From the NCBI GenBank assembly GCA_001970855.1, contig LSSN01006045.1, forward strand, positions 1 to 42,630: a DNA stretch of 42,630 bases, written 5' to 3'. The notes under the pieces were generated by a model that was not told where the DNA came from, searched no databases, and saw only the letters and a list, made by a program, of their open reading frames with translations. Of the stretch, positions 25,455 to 37,860 are shown piece by piece. Within the stretch, counting starts at the first letter, position 1; each line of letters opens with the position of its first letter. Origin of the DNA: Smittium culicis. Lineage: Eukaryota; Kickxellomycota; Harpellomycetes; Harpellales; Legeriomycetaceae. Made by a program: the position numbers and the translations under genes.

Positions 25455-26150
25455 TTTGTCAATAGAAGGAATACAAAGAAGTAATACAAAAACACTTTTT
25501 TATTGTAAAGTTTGATAAAAAAATAATATCTTCAAAAGAGAGTTAATATGCCAACGAAAATTGTTCAAAAGTAGTGACGGGGCTATCTGAGGCCTTATAA
25601 AGAATTAGTTTTGTGACAAGAGAAAGCTAATATAAACTTTCGCATTAAATAGAAATTAAGTTTTGCAGGTGGCAGAAGAGACGAAAATAAGGGGCTACTT
25701 GCTGAAATGTAATAATTACGGAAGATCAGCGCTTTAAGCAAGCGCCCCTTATGAGAGATTTAAAACCGATATTTCAAGACAGCGTATAATTAATGGGGAA
25801 GAGAAATCATGAGATAAAACACTAAAAGTGTCATTAGAAAAAAGGTTATATAAAAAATAAGCCAGGTTTACTCGGCTCTACTACTATCAATATATACATA
25901 TTTATTTTCTAAAAATTAGCTCAAAATGAGTAAAATATCAAAAAACAAGGTTAAATTGGTTACGCACCTTTATACTTTAAAATATTAAAAGTGATGAAAT
26001 AATAGTACTAGTGAAGAGTTAAAGAAAAAAAATACAAATTTAGCTAAATAAAAGCTGTAAACGATTGATGAAAAGAATTGCGCAATAATCTCGGGTTATG
26101 CTATGCAATACCATGGTGTTTTGTTTTATGCTATGATGTGCTAAGTTATA
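25455..26150. other. Intergenic region with the HTD2 promoter side
   Basis: Between the HTD2 start and the stop of the next minus-strand gene. On the minus strand a TATA-like ctttataagg lies at about 25595-25604, roughly 140 bases upstream of the HTD2 ATG; its function is unproven. No gene is seen. Confidence 0.45.
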
Positions 26151-26995
26151 TTATGTCAAAGCTGCTTTAACGCGCTCAGCCCGCTTCTTGGAGGTGTATA
26201 GAGTGTTTTTAAAATTAGCTAGATCCGCTTCGAATGTGGAATCGTTTTCTTCCAATAAGCTACTAAATCTTGCCAGTCTTTCTTCATCTTCAACCCTATT
26301 TCAAGACAATTAGTAATCGCTAAAGTTAATAAAGTAAATTGACTAGGAAACTAGTATAGGAAATTGTGTACTCATTATAATACAAAATAAATAATATTAG
26401 GTATATTTTATATTATATACCTATCATTGAAAATTGCATTAATTTTGACTTTTAGGCGCTGCTTTTTTGCGTTTTGAAGGTTATCTAAAGACGAGCTTTG
26501 TTTATCAAACTCTGTATTACTACTAAAATCAGCTACTAGTAGATTACTAGAAAGCGACTTAACCGAGCTTACAGCTAACTGTACTGCATTTCCTATTATT
26601 CTTTTACTCGAAATTTCATCTAGGTTTTTTCTATCAACAGAATCTGAACTACCATCCTCTAAGTTCAAATTTCCTAGCAATTCTCCCAAACTATCAACGT
26701 TGTCGAAGGAGTTAGTCTCTACTTTTGAATTCTCACGCTTCTTTTCGCTTCCTAGAGGAGGCTCAGAAACTACTGACTTTATAAAGTTACTTTCATTATT
26801 TTTTTTATCGGAGTTTGGCAAAACAGTCTCTTGCTTTAAATCTACTATCAACACCGAGTTTTCATCCTGAAAATAATGGAATAAATCGGGCTCATCCTCA
26901 AATTGAAAGTACACTTGGTCGAAATTGACTGTGCTATTATCTACTATGTTATTAACCGAAATTTCTATTTCAGTTAGCTCTGGTATGCATGTCAT
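26151..26995 (-). CDS. Uncharacterised 239-residue protein
   Basis: I do not recognise this protein. Two exons (26995-26421 and 26295-26151), with an intron of 125 bases bounded by GTATAT and ATAG and joined in phase 2, give 239 residues ending KAALT. The joined sequence runs smoothly from a basic KKQRLKVKINAIFND segment into RVEDEERLARFSSLLEEND, then a charged, probably helical C-terminus (ADLANFKNTLYTSKKRAERV). The N-terminal 50 residues (start MTCIPELTEIEISVNNIVDN) are acidic and contain FQFEDEPDLFHYFQDE. The middle is Ser/Asp/Asn-rich and looks disordered. No signal peptide, membrane segment or catalytic motif is visible. The coding call rests on length, balanced composition and the clean splice into a compositionally matching exon. 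Confidence 0.6.
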
Positions 26996-28272
26996 CGTAT
27001 ATTTATTTATGTTCGCTTTTCTGTCTTTGGCCTTATTAATGATCGAATGAGAACTTTTTTTTTTTCTATGAAGGGTTTTATGTAGAGGGCGAGATAATGA
27101 CTAATAATAATATTTCTCTTCAAAATAAGTTAATAGTATAACTTGTATATAAGTATGAAAATTACACCTCGCACTTACTATATCATACATATAATCTTTT
27201 TAACACTTTCAGAAGAAATGGCTTGACTTTATTGGCAATTGTTTCTAGCCTTACCTGAAACCAGAAATACGTACACCAATTGGCTAAATATTTTATACTT
27301 ACTTATTTTAATTGGCCATGCTGGATATAAGCACAATAAGCCTATTTATGGGTTCTTTGATAGCTAAAAAAGTCAGTACACTTGAATCTAACATTAAACT
27401 CAATTTACTAATTGTATAATTATAACTCTAAATTTTAACCACAAAGTTAAATTCAAGTATCGTTTTACTAATTTAGCTTTAATAGCCTATAATACGGGTT
27501 ACCGTTTATTTTTTTCGGAAATTTACTTATTTACATCTAAGGACTCAATATTGCTACTCTGAATAAATGAGCATCCTGTAATTTAAACGCGTATTAATTA
27601 GTGCTATGTGTAAAGTAAATAGTGTATTACCAGTCAAATTGTATCGGCTCTTCATGCGATGTAAATTATTTACTTTTATTTGGATAATGTTTACTCTAAA
27701 TACCAGAGCATTTTATTTTTTGGTTTTACATTTATATGAGCACTTTTGAAAACTATTTGTTTTTTTTTTTACACTCGTAAACGTTATTAGATATAGTCGA
27801 TTATTTTCAATATTGAACTCTATGATCAACTATTTTATTCATAATATACAAGTTTATATCATGACACAATAAAAATTTCTCGTCCAGAGTCAAAAGTCTC
27901 TTTGCACATATTTCTAAACAAAAAAAATAATTCTTTATATGTGAGATAAAAGTAAATAGTATTTTTTTTTTTTATTTGCGAATGTTGAGCTTGAAATCGA
28001 AAACGAATAATCTAATACAATGTAATATTTGAATATTATTGATCCTTAGAAAAGCGATACAACGAAAATAAATAAGTATCAAATCATATATTTTTTGACG
28101 AAAAGAAAAATTTTTATTAATTTAAAATTGAAGCTGAAATTTAATGTTTGAATATTAGATATAGTTAGTTTATGAATGAAATCCGGTTTTGGTCTTTAAA
28201 TGGATTGCAATAAAAGATAAAAAAAGAATAAAAGGGCTAAAGTAGAATGTGCAAATATTTATTTTATCTACA
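26996..28272. other. Intergenic region, AT-rich
   Basis: The promoter side of the orphan gene lies to the left and the 3' end of the LRR gene to the right. There are T and A homopolymers (27056, 27767, 27963) but no ORF, RNA gene or repeat that I can support. Confidence 0.5.
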
Positions 28273-29601
28273 TTAATCTTTTTGTTTCTTTTTCAAACTT
28301 TCAGCTTTATTCTTTAGTTGATTCTTCATGTTATTTATTTTTCTTTTCTTTTTAAGGTGCGGAGGCTTTAATGCGCCAGGCTTTAATCCTAGTTTCTTTT
28401 CCTTTTCTTCACGATCTTTGATTTCGTCAATAACTTTACGCTTCTCTTTTCGGCTCAAGAACTTTGGATCAAATCGCTCGCCATCAAGAATTCTTAGTTC
28501 TGGGATATTTTCAAGTATCTAAAAAAATAATTTGAAAATCAGAGACAGCTTGAGAAAAAATAATCTGAATAATTTTAAAATAAAAATAAAAAAAATATTA
28601 TTGAAGAATCAAAAATGTTTTAAAAGTAAAAATCTTACCGTTTTTTTATATTCTGGGTCGTTTGCAATTGGATTTCCTTTCAAATTCAAGTTTGTTAATT
28701 TTTTGAGTTTGTAAAGAGGTTCAATCTGGCTGAAATTGGTAATCAAATTGTTCCCCAAGTCAAGAACTTGTAAGTTTACTAGATTCGACAAAGATTCATG
28801 CACAAATGTGATCTTATTGTTGTTAATTTTTATTTCCTTCATATTTTCATTTTCGCCAAATTTCGGTATTTGCCTAAACTTGTTGTATGAAGCGCTTAGC
28901 TTTGTAAGACTTTTTAGTTTGTCAAGCCCATCAATTCTTTCGATTTCGTTATGTGAAATTACTAGAAAAATCAAAATATTAAAAGTTTTATTTTTTTATT
29001 CTAGAATTAGCTTTTGAAATATTATATGATAAATAAATAAAAAAAGTAGATCGTAAAAAGCATACCTATTGTATTTAATAAAGGTAATCCAAAAACATTA
29101 TCAAGAGTTTTCAGTTCATTATTATTTAGTATTAAAGCTTTTAATTTTTGGCACTCTGCGATTTGAATTGGAATCCGATTTATTAAATTATGGCTTACAT
29201 TTAATACTATTTGAAATCATGCAAAATGACAAATAACTTCAATTAGTAAATATTTTATCTCTATTTTAAAAATAGGACTTAGTACTAAATTTTTTTAGGA
29301 GGAATCAAGCACTGTTGTTTATAAAATAATTACCTGACAATTCGCTTAATAGTTCGATTCCTATGAGAGATTCAAGCTTATTATTTGACAAATTTAACAT
29401 ATTCAAATCGCGATTAAATTTCAAGCCGTGAAAGCATTCGTTTGACTTTATATCATTTTCAGACAAAATTAATTTTCTTAAATTTGTACAAGCGGATATA
29501 TCCTCGATGTGATTTATGTTCTTATTTTTTAATATAAGCTCGGTTAAATTGCCGATGTTTCCAGGAAAATTTTCCGAGATATATAGCGGTGTGAGTTTCA
29601 T
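28273..29601 (-). CDS. Leucine-rich-repeat protein (SDS22/LRRcap type) with lysine-rich tail
   Basis: Four exons (29601-29334, 29206-29066, 28961-28639, 28518-28273), all GT...AG and in phase, give 325 residues. About ten 21-24-residue LRRs of the SDS22/U2A' kind cover residues about 16-245, with repeats such as LRKLILSENDI, LNMLNLSNNKL, LKALILNNNEL, VLDLGNNLI and LTNLNLKGNP. Exons 2 and 3 each begin inside a repeat (VLNVSHNLI, VISHNEI), so the splices preserve repeat register. An LRRcap-like ending, ILENIPELRILDGERFD, closes the solenoid. The last ~60 residues are extremely basic with a KKKRK cluster, suggesting nuclear or nucleolar location. This is the reverse of the acidic tail of ANP32 proteins. 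It is a protein-interaction scaffold; partner and precise family are not recognised. Confidence 0.78.
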
Positions 29602-30080
29602 GTTTATTTTCGAAAATTATGTATAATATTTTTTTAAAAATGGAAAATATTTGTGTATAATATTTTTTATATGTTATAAGAATTAAGCGTTTATTAAGGT
29701 TTATATACTATGCGAGATATTGTAGGCAAAATAATTTCTATATTTCGCAACAAGTAAAAAAAATTTTTTTTGCAAGTTTTTGATCTAATTTACCAATTGG
29801 TCCATTTTTTATCTCACCTTTCATTTGTTAATAAATTATATTCAAATATACTCTATATTTGAATATAAATTTCATATGCATATAATTTACTTTTAACAGA
29901 AAATTTTTAATTATATTGAGTGTTGGGACTTCGAAGCTCAACAAAGTATATGATGACAGAATAGACATATAAGAAGGACATTAACGTTTTATAAAGATAC
30001 TGTTCAGTATAATTTAGGTTATAAGCAAATTAAAAATACTTTGATTGCTTTTTTAAAAAATTTGAACTATAAGGCAATAA
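29602..30080. other. Intergenic region LRR gene to RidA gene
   Basis: A 479-base AT-rich spacer holding the 5' flank of the LRR gene and the 3' flank of the RidA gene. It contains a short inverted ATATTTGAAT/ATTCAAATAT palindrome-like stretch near 29840-29866. No gene. Confidence 0.45.
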
Positions 30081-30663
30081 TTAAATTTTGCTAGATAAGT
30101 TTTTTGGGAGGGCAATGCACTCAATTTCCACTTTGGCGTTATTTGGAAGAGCAACGACTTGGAAGGCGGAACGAGTAGGGGCAGGTTTTCCGAAATGTTT
30201 GGAGTATTCAGCGTTCATCGCGGGGAATTCTTTCATATCGGTTAAGAATACGGTGACTTTTACAACTCTGTCCATGCTTGAGCCGGCAGCTTCGAGAACT
30301 CTTTTGACATTAAGCATTACCAATCTCTAAGAAAAAAATAAAAACATGTGTATGCGAGAGATGTTATTGAAGCAATTAATATATATGGAAAATAAATGCT
30401 CAATTCCGTTTGAATTAAGATTTTTACGGTGGCTTTATAATTCAGCTTAAAAATACGAGTCGAGCTCTCAAAATCTTAGATTTATTATTAAATTATGAGC
30501 TTACGGTCTGCTCGGTGATATCTCCATTGATGAACTCGTTTGTTTTTGTGCAGTACGCGAGCTGGCCGGAAACGAAAATAAGATCGTTCGTCTTGATACC
30601 TCTTGAGTATGGAGCAGCGCCTACAGGGAAGTTAGGTACTTGAACTTCTTTAATATCAGACAT
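30081..30663 (-). CDS. RIDA: RidA/YjgF/UK114-family enamine/imine deaminase
   Basis: Hydrolyses reactive 2-aminoacrylate-type enamines/imines released by PLP enzymes such as threonine dehydratase, protecting amino-acid metabolism. Two exons (30663-30505 and 30326-30081) with a 178-base intron give 134 residues, the usual family length. Hallmarks are APYSRGIKTNDLIFVSGQ near the N-terminus, RVLEAAGSSMDRVVKVTVFL in the middle, and the family signature APTRSAFQVVALPNNAKVEI with the substrate-binding R105. The ATG at 30663 was chosen. A hydrophobic/basic in-frame extension upstream is open to 30780 but has no ATG, so a mitochondrial presequence (Mmf1-like) is not supported; a cytosolic Hmf1-like form is more likely. 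The last three residues are SKI, close to the peroxisomal PTS1 consensus. It is divergently arranged with COG1. Confidence 0.92.
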
Positions 30664-31704
30664 TTTATAACGCTTAAGGTATGGGGAGTGAAATTTTTTT
30701 AAGGGAGAATTCTTTTTGAAAATAAAAAAGAGAAAACTTATAAAATAAAAAATAAAAAAAGGGCTAAATATAAGCTTCAAAAATAGGGGGCAGTACTAGT
30801 TGTAGTTTGTCATACATTTACGCTTTATCAGAAATCTAACTAACTTATTCTCGTCTAGTGGATATTATGTGTAAGTATCGAATAGATTTTTAATAATCAG
30901 CTTTGTTTCATAGTTTTTTTTATCTTTTACGATTTATTTGCTAAGAGTAACCTAAATGTCCAATAGATTTCGTATCTTTGTATGTTATCTCAATATCGCC
31001 CAGATAAGCCAATAATCATCAACGCTTCATAATAGTTCTGAACTAAAATTACCAAAACTCCAATTGGTAATTACTTAAATTTTTCCCAAATGTAAAGCAA
31101 AGCAGTAAAAGGTTTAGTTGTGTAGATTTATCCCATCTAAAATGATATGGATCAAAGATGATTAATAGCTAATTCCACATCTTTTATTGTAAAAGGATGA
31201 AAAGAGCAAATACCAAGCGCTATACTGTGGTCCTATATTTTTAAAATTAAACGAGCTAGCCAGAATGAGTCAGCTTAAAACTGGCTCTAACGCTAAAAAA
31301 ATTAATATTCCAAGTTTATCGCTTTACAACAGCTGCTTTTTTTAGCTCGTATTATTGGCCATAAATGCTAACAGAAGGATAAATTGGAGCAATAGCAACA
31401 AGGTTGTGCTTCATTATCCAATAATATTGAAACCTTTTCTATATCCAATTATATCACTAAAAGTCTACTCGTTCAGCCAATTACCTAGTAAAATAAGTAT
31501 CTGACAGGAACGCTTTCATTTCACAGCTGAACTTTATTTAAAATTAAGTTCCCAAAAACGCACTGACTGGCATCAAATGTGTAGATTAAAGCTTCTTGAC
31601 GTCACACAGCTGCTGAGATCTTAATTTCTTATAGCTTCATATAAAAAATTACCTTTTGAGAGCCTGTGGCTTTTGCATATTCTCAAAATTATATCTACAT
31701 TACA
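30664..31704. other. Divergent promoter region between RidA gene and COG1
   Basis: About 1 kb separating two divergently transcribed starts. It is slightly less AT-extreme than other spacers. I see no repeat, RNA gene or named regulatory element. An open frame covering 31666-31704 merely extends COG1 upstream without an ATG. Confidence 0.5.
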
Positions 31705-34700
31705 ATGGACAATATCCCAGAAGAGTTAACTGTAAACACACTCCAAGTCCAGCAGTACAACATCTCACCTGTTGTGAAAGATATTCTTTCGAAAAATAGT
31801 GTCCAAGAAGTTCGCAATATATATAAAAAAAATAGGTATGACTCATTTTGATACTCCTAGTCCCATTATTTATTTGCTAAAATATCCGCCGACTCCTCTA
31901 TCAATTAATTAATAATATCTTTCATAAATCCTTTTACATAGCGATCAAATAAATGAAATTTCAGGGAAAATAAAAGAAATTGTTAGGTACTTATTCATAC
32001 TCTCACCATCTTTTTATAATAAATCCTTAATTATTCATAATTTATTTTTCTCTTTTAATAAACAGTGAAAACTTTCCTGTTTGGTTGGATTCTACTAATC
32101 ATGCCCGTAAGCTTATCGATAATACCAACGAAGCCATTTCCAAGCTAGATGAACTAAAGTCTTTACTTTCCACATACAAAAACAATCCCTTCTCTACGAA
32201 CGCTCCTTCAGATATAATTCCAAAAGACTCACACTCTTCAAAATTATTACAAAAAATAAATCATAATTCATTATCCATTCAAAATGATGTACTATTCAAC
32301 CATGATCTCGATTCTAACGAAATTAAAAATCATTTCGATTTGGATACTGACATGATATTGATGGCTGCTGCTGAAATAAAGATTCTGACTGACACAACCG
32401 AACAGGTACTTTACACATTTTATTCAATTTCTCTATGTAGCCACTTTTCTAAAAAAAAAAAAAAACATACGCAACTTTACAAATCCGATTTTTTATGCTT
32501 ATACTCTATAAACTTTTACCCGATTTAATTTAAATCATTCTCTATTTTCGCATGCATTTTAATCAGATATGGGTCTACTTGGAAAAAAGTTTGTTTACCC
32601 AAGCTGCTTTTTCATACTCCCGCGCTCAAAAAGTTTACACTCATTTAACTGGAAAATTAAGCCTTCCCGCTGAAAAAAATATTATGCTTAACTCAAAAAT
32701 AAATTTGCTAAATCACTTCCCAATCATTAACCAACAATGGGCAATAATATCTCGACTCAAATTTCAAATTACAGACAAGTGTACTGAATTTATCAAGAAT
32801 GGTGCTTTAGAAAAGAATACCGACGACGTTTGTAGTGCCATATGCGCTTTACTGATTTTGAACAATAATAAAATCGATCAAACTTGTGAAAAATATCTTG
32901 GCTACGTTTTTGACGAGATTTTATCCTCTATGAACTCTTTTACCATTAATAATAGCTCTGGAAAAAATAGTGTACTAATCTACAAGTATATTAAAAAACT
33001 CCTATGTCTCATAGAGCTATCTATTACTCAATTCACACAACTTTTTATGTGCCGCCCTTACACTAAAAATTCTACTGATATCTTAACTAAGCCTTCACTT
33101 GTGATTCAAAACCTTTTATCCTTTTCCATAAATTCTACCTCCAATGACAAAATGCCTATAGAAAATCCGCCTCAGAATGAAAAGAACCTTTACCATAATG
33201 GAAATATTCAGAACTTGGGCATTTCCGTTGACTCGAAAAGAAATGAAAACAATGACGAAAAGATATTAGGCTGGGTCGCTCGTAGGAGAAGCTCTCTAAC
33301 TCAAGGCCAACTTATATTCACAAAAAAGGAGTCTCACTACGACAATAGCTACCAACTTTCTAACTTTCTCCCCGATTTTTTAAAAAATTACACTCCAAAT
33401 CTAAACCACTTATCTCTTCCGCGCTATATGAAGTACTCTCGTGACGCTAACGATGAAAACCCAAAAAAGATAGTCTCACCTGAGCTTTCACATGAACTTG
33501 GTTATGACTTTTTGGTTTCAGGTGAAGATAACACTTTGATGCATAATCAACTTTCCAAATCTATACTTAATTCTTGGATTATGCATTTTCAAAAGTTACT
33601 AAAACACTCTGAAATTTTAATTTTATCCTACTTGAAAACTATTGAAGCCAATCCAAAAGATATAATTTCAGCTATTATTATGCTAACTAGAGCAGCCACT
33701 ATTAAAAATAACTTTCCTGAAGACAGCATACCAAATGTGTTTTTTTCTAATAATAACCTATATTTGAAAGAATGTAACCTTCTTGAGCTTGAATTAGCCA
33801 ATCATTCTTCACACTTAATTGAGTCAAGAAATATTAAAAGCTCTCTTCGAAATGTAACCTTTACATTAGTAGTCCCATCATTTGATAAGTATATCTACGG
33901 AAAAATAAAACACAGCATAAACCATGCACTTACTATCAAACCGAAAGAACAAATAGAGTCCTGGTTAAGACCTGAGCATGACTTACATGAGGAAGTCCCC
34001 TCTATAAACAATACCGTTTGGAATACCTCCTTCGGTATTTCTAACATTTCTAATAAAAATGCACCAAACTCTAACGAAAATAACGCCATTTCTGCGGCTG
34101 ATAATGGCATAGATTATTTCTCTACAGTAAACGAAACTAAAAAATTGATTGATTTTTATTTAGATCCATACCCCAAGCCCATCGAAAAAATTATGACATC
34201 AATAATTTCTTCTATTGAAAAATCCTGCTCTGAAATTGAAGAGTGGAGATATATACTAAATACCTTAAGCTGCAATATCCTTAATAACAATCATAGATTA
34301 AAATCCTTATGTTCTGAAGTTGGCATTCTTTGTGTTGACCTTATAGAGGATTTATCCAATCATTTAAACTCTGAGTCTAGATCCATTGAGCTATCCATTA
34401 CCAATGTTGAATCTCCAAGTTTTAATCCACCTACTGCTTTTATATCGCCAACTTTATCTGGTGGTGAATCAAATCCTATTAGATCAAAATCCTCTGAAGG
34501 CATCTCAATTGCTTCATACTTGCTAGGATATTTATCAGAAAGCCTCATTACGCTACTAAGCAACCAATCCATAACTAAGCTTATTAGCTTTACCCTTGAT
34601 GAGTGCTCGTCAAATCATGTCGAGTACAATGAAAATGTTCCATTAAAACAATTCGTTTTAAAAGATAATGATATTGCTTCTTTAAAAGAAACTTTAAGAA

Positions 34701-35785
34701 AAAAAATTTCTGGAATTTCTAAAAGCTTAATAAGTAGTTCAAAATCGCTGCTTAAAAATGTAGTTGATTCCATTTCAAAATCTTTTATCTCAAGGTATCA
34801 AGGTTCGTTTTCTGAAATTCTGTATTTCAACGAACGCTTTGAAAGCGTAGCTGGTAATATAGAATTATTTAATCACAAATCAGACAAAACTGAAAAAGTT
34901 GAAAATCTCACAGTTAAACGGGATCAACTACGGAATGCTGCCAACAAGTACATGTCTGGACTAATAAAGCATGGTCAAAATATTATTTCTGATCGGGAAG
35001 AAACAAAAAATCTTGCAAATAAACGAAAATCTTCGATTAGGGAATTTAACAAGGCTAAAATATCAGGCTTTAGCTCAAAAAATTCACTTTCATATATATT
35101 GGATTATTCTTTAATTTCTGATGGACTATCTAGCACTAATCTGCCCTCTCCCCTTATTTCTGAAGTTACTTTAGATATGTTTTACTGCTTGCAATCTATG
35201 TTTTTTGGCTGTACACTCGAAGAAACTCGACTGACTGACTATTTAGTGAGCACATTAGCTGCAAGCATAGAAAAAAACCTTTCTGAATATTTAGTAAATC
35301 TACTGGAAAAAAAGAGCCGCAATATCAATGAAACAAACATTTTACAACTTTTTATTGATGTTTCTTACTTATCTTTAATTGTAGCTAAACTTGGTTCTTC
35401 TAGCTTTGGTGATTATAGCGAAGTTCCAAACAAATCCAGCACTACAGCCAAAGAAAAGATAGGGAGGGGATACTCAGGTGAAGCTATTAGCCCTAATCAT
35501 TTTGTTTCTGGGAAATTGCCGTTTTCTAATGTATTTAAATCTATTGCTGACATCTCGTCTCGGCAGTTTAGCTCTCTTGTACACCCTTTTGAATCAATTC
35601 TGGATCAATTGTTAAGCAACATTTCAAAGCTAAAAGATAATAAAAGTTCTGATAATGATGATGACCTATCAGCGCAAATTGATTTTGATTCAATAAACCT
35701 CGTTCTTCCGAGTGCTTCGTTTGAATTTAATATTGGAAAACTAACTGAATCAAACTCAACCTTCATTAAAATGTTTGAATCATAA
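31705..35785 (+). CDS. COG1: Conserved oligomeric Golgi complex subunit 1 (COG1)
   Basis: Lobe-bridging subunit of the eight-part COG tether that recycles Golgi enzymes in retrograde vesicles; a peripheral Golgi membrane protein. Four exons (31705-31835, 31942-31986, 32066-32405, 32567-35785) join in phase and encode 1244 residues. The first three exons build the Vps51/COG1-type N-terminal helices: ILSKNSVQEVRNIYKKN, then DQINEISGKIKEIV, then a Trp/Leu stretch and ARKLIDNTNEAISKLDEL. These match the order seen in COG1 (a conserved E-I-R...K motif followed by an amphipathic coil). Exon 4 continues with WVYLEKSLFTQAAFSYSRA, the arm-forming helical rod, and long Ser/Asn-rich inserts. It is longer than animal COG1 (about 980). 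A VPS51 or COG8-like relative is the main alternative. The small 45-base exon 2 is essential to the motif. Confidence 0.72.
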
Positions 35786-37065
35786 AAGACATATTCATTA
35801 TAATCACCCTATAGTTAATTTTTTTTTTTAAAACTCGACGATTTTCTTCTGGTTTGCTCTTAATAATTTTATCTATCTCTATAGTAATAAACTGATATAA
35901 TTGCGCTTGACATCAATTCTGCTAAGCTCTTAATTACTATTAATTAATTTAAAGTTGATTCGGGTGTTTTCATTTGCTGACTTGTTCATTCATATTTTAT
36001 ATTATTTCTATTAATTTGATCTTTTATTTGGGGGGAAGGGGGGTGTACTATAGCAGATTATACATACTGATTTGAGAATTTTAGTCTGATGAAAATTTGA
36101 ATTGAACATTTTGGTGGAATATAATTGACCTATATAACATCTTTTTAATACTTAAAGATAATACTGGGATTATTTGTTTGATACTTCTTTTCTGTACTTT
36201 ATTCTTTTCTGCTAAGCGCAAAAACGTTTGTTTTTTTTTTTTTAGAGAATGGTTAAACTTATTGTTTCATCATTCTGTATGGTAAATTCAACCTAAAAGT
36301 CTTCTATTGTATTCATCATAGGATAAGTTACTCATAAATATACTGTATTATATTCGCCATTTTAAAACTTTTAAATAAGTTCTGCATTCAATTTAATGAA
36401 TTTGTTGCACTCATCCTGGGGGCAACGCTCCTTTATATTCTTAAAAAACATAATTGGATATTCCAAATAAAAATATTTTGTTATTGGATGTGCGGTAGAT
36501 AAAAGCCAATAATTGATAGTAATTTTGCTAAGATTTATCACTTTGTCATTTGGTTGGATAGTTTTTGCAGTTAAAAAAAAGCCAACTGCCCCTGAAAGGG
36601 ATTAAACTCTTTTTATTTTCGCTTTAATTATAGGAGAACTATTGAGAATCATGTTCTATTTAGCCAATGATCAATAATGAATTCTATCGGGCCAATACAT
36701 GTTTTAATTTCGTATAGCTATTTGCTGATCAGAAATATGAAATATTATAATAGTAAATTCATATTTATTATTGGTAAAGCTTAATCAATAAAAATAAAAT
36801 TACATGCTTATTTCTCGAAATTTGCCTTGTTAAGATTTGATACTTATTGCCTGGTTAAATATTTTTTTCTTATTGAAGGTATCGCAATTTTGTGAGCAAA
36901 AACTTAATTTTCTTTTCCTTAGAAACGCTCCTTCACTTCTATAAAAGAGACTAATGCTAATACTCACACTGCTCTTTAATAGTTAGTTATTTTTTATTAT
37001 CTATTTTGACGCATTCAGATTATATTGGCAATTTACACTTTATTTTTGAAAATTTAGACAATAGG
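35786..37065. other. Intergenic region COG1 to mitochondrial bS18 gene
   Basis: AT-rich spacer with a striking G6-AA-G6 run at 36030-36043 (separate entry) and T runs. There is no gene. A TTG-led open frame from 37006 only extends the bS18 gene upstream. Confidence 0.5.
36030..36043 (+). other. G-rich tract (two G6 runs)
   Basis: Two runs of six G separated by AA, in DNA where even GGG is rare. It could form an intra- or intermolecular G-quadruplex on the plus strand, or serve as a protein site. No function is known; it lies about 250 bases past the COG1 stop. Confidence 0.45.
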
Positions 37066-37860
37066 ATGCAAGTAACTAGAATATTTAATCTAAAAGCTAT
37101 ACAAAGCTCGAAAGCCGCGAGCTCTGGAATCTTGTCCAGATTTATGAGCACCGACAAAACTATTACTCCTAGAGAAAGAGCACCAGGTAGGCCTGTCAAC
37201 TAATATGCATAAAAAATCATATCTGTTATAATTGAAAATGCTTTGGATTTTCCATTTGAATCGATTTTACATTCATTTATTTATTTAGAAAAAGCAAAGT
37301 TTGGGAAAATGGCTTCTGATCAATTGGAGAATATTCTCAGTAAAACTGGTCTTAGTGGTAAGCTTTCATTCTTCTTGATTTTTTAAAAAAAATTAAAGAA
37401 ATAGAGAATATTAGCTATAAAATATATAAATTTTCGGTAGACTATATTCTTTTTAAAGAAATAACAATTCGTGTTTTTATTTTTAATTATAATTTCAATA
37501 ATGAAATTTAATATAGAATTAAATCGTCCAAATGCAGAATCATACCAATATACCCGCAATTTTTCAAAAGTAGGAACATACCATCCTTGGGAATTGAATG
37601 AAAATAAGGCAGATCTATTTCCAAAGGATAAGAAAGGGAACCACGTTAAAGACCCATTCAAGCTACTTGAAATCAATCCTATAAACGAGTATAAGAACAC
37701 TACCTTGATGGTCAACTACTTGACAGAAATGGGCAGAATTATCCCAAGAAGAAAAACAGGATTGTCTGCGAAATCTCAAAAAAGACTTTCAAAAGCCATT
37801 AAGAGAGCTAGAGCTTTTGGACTTTTACCATTTACAAACAAAGAAAATATTAACTCATAA
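37066..37860 (+). CDS. RSM18: Mitochondrial small ribosomal subunit protein bS18m
   Basis: Nuclear-encoded bS18 of the mitochondrial ribosome, binding 16S-type rRNA next to bS6 on the platform. Three exons (37066-37186, 37289-37357, 37517-37860), all phase 1 joints, give 177 residues. The first ~32 residues (MQVTRIFNLKAIQSSKAASS onward, to RFMSTDK) form a basic, Ser-rich presequence. The bS18 core is at about 108-170: DPFKLLEINPINEYKNTTL, LTEMGRIIPRRKTGLSAKSQ and RLSKAIKRARAFGLLPF, the canonical bS18 C-terminal signature. The ATG at 37066 was chosen because the upstream open frame begins with TTG only. It converges on TIM9. Confidence 0.9.

Noticed and set aside
29341..29365. gttcgattcc string resembling a tRNA T-loop
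   Set aside because: It lies within an exon of the LRR gene and no acceptor, D or anticodon stems can be formed around it.
30664..30780. In-frame upstream extension of the RidA protein as a mitochondrial presequence
   Set aside because: The extension is only open from a TTG, has an AT-driven Phe/Ile run, and the ATG at 30663 gives the normal family length.
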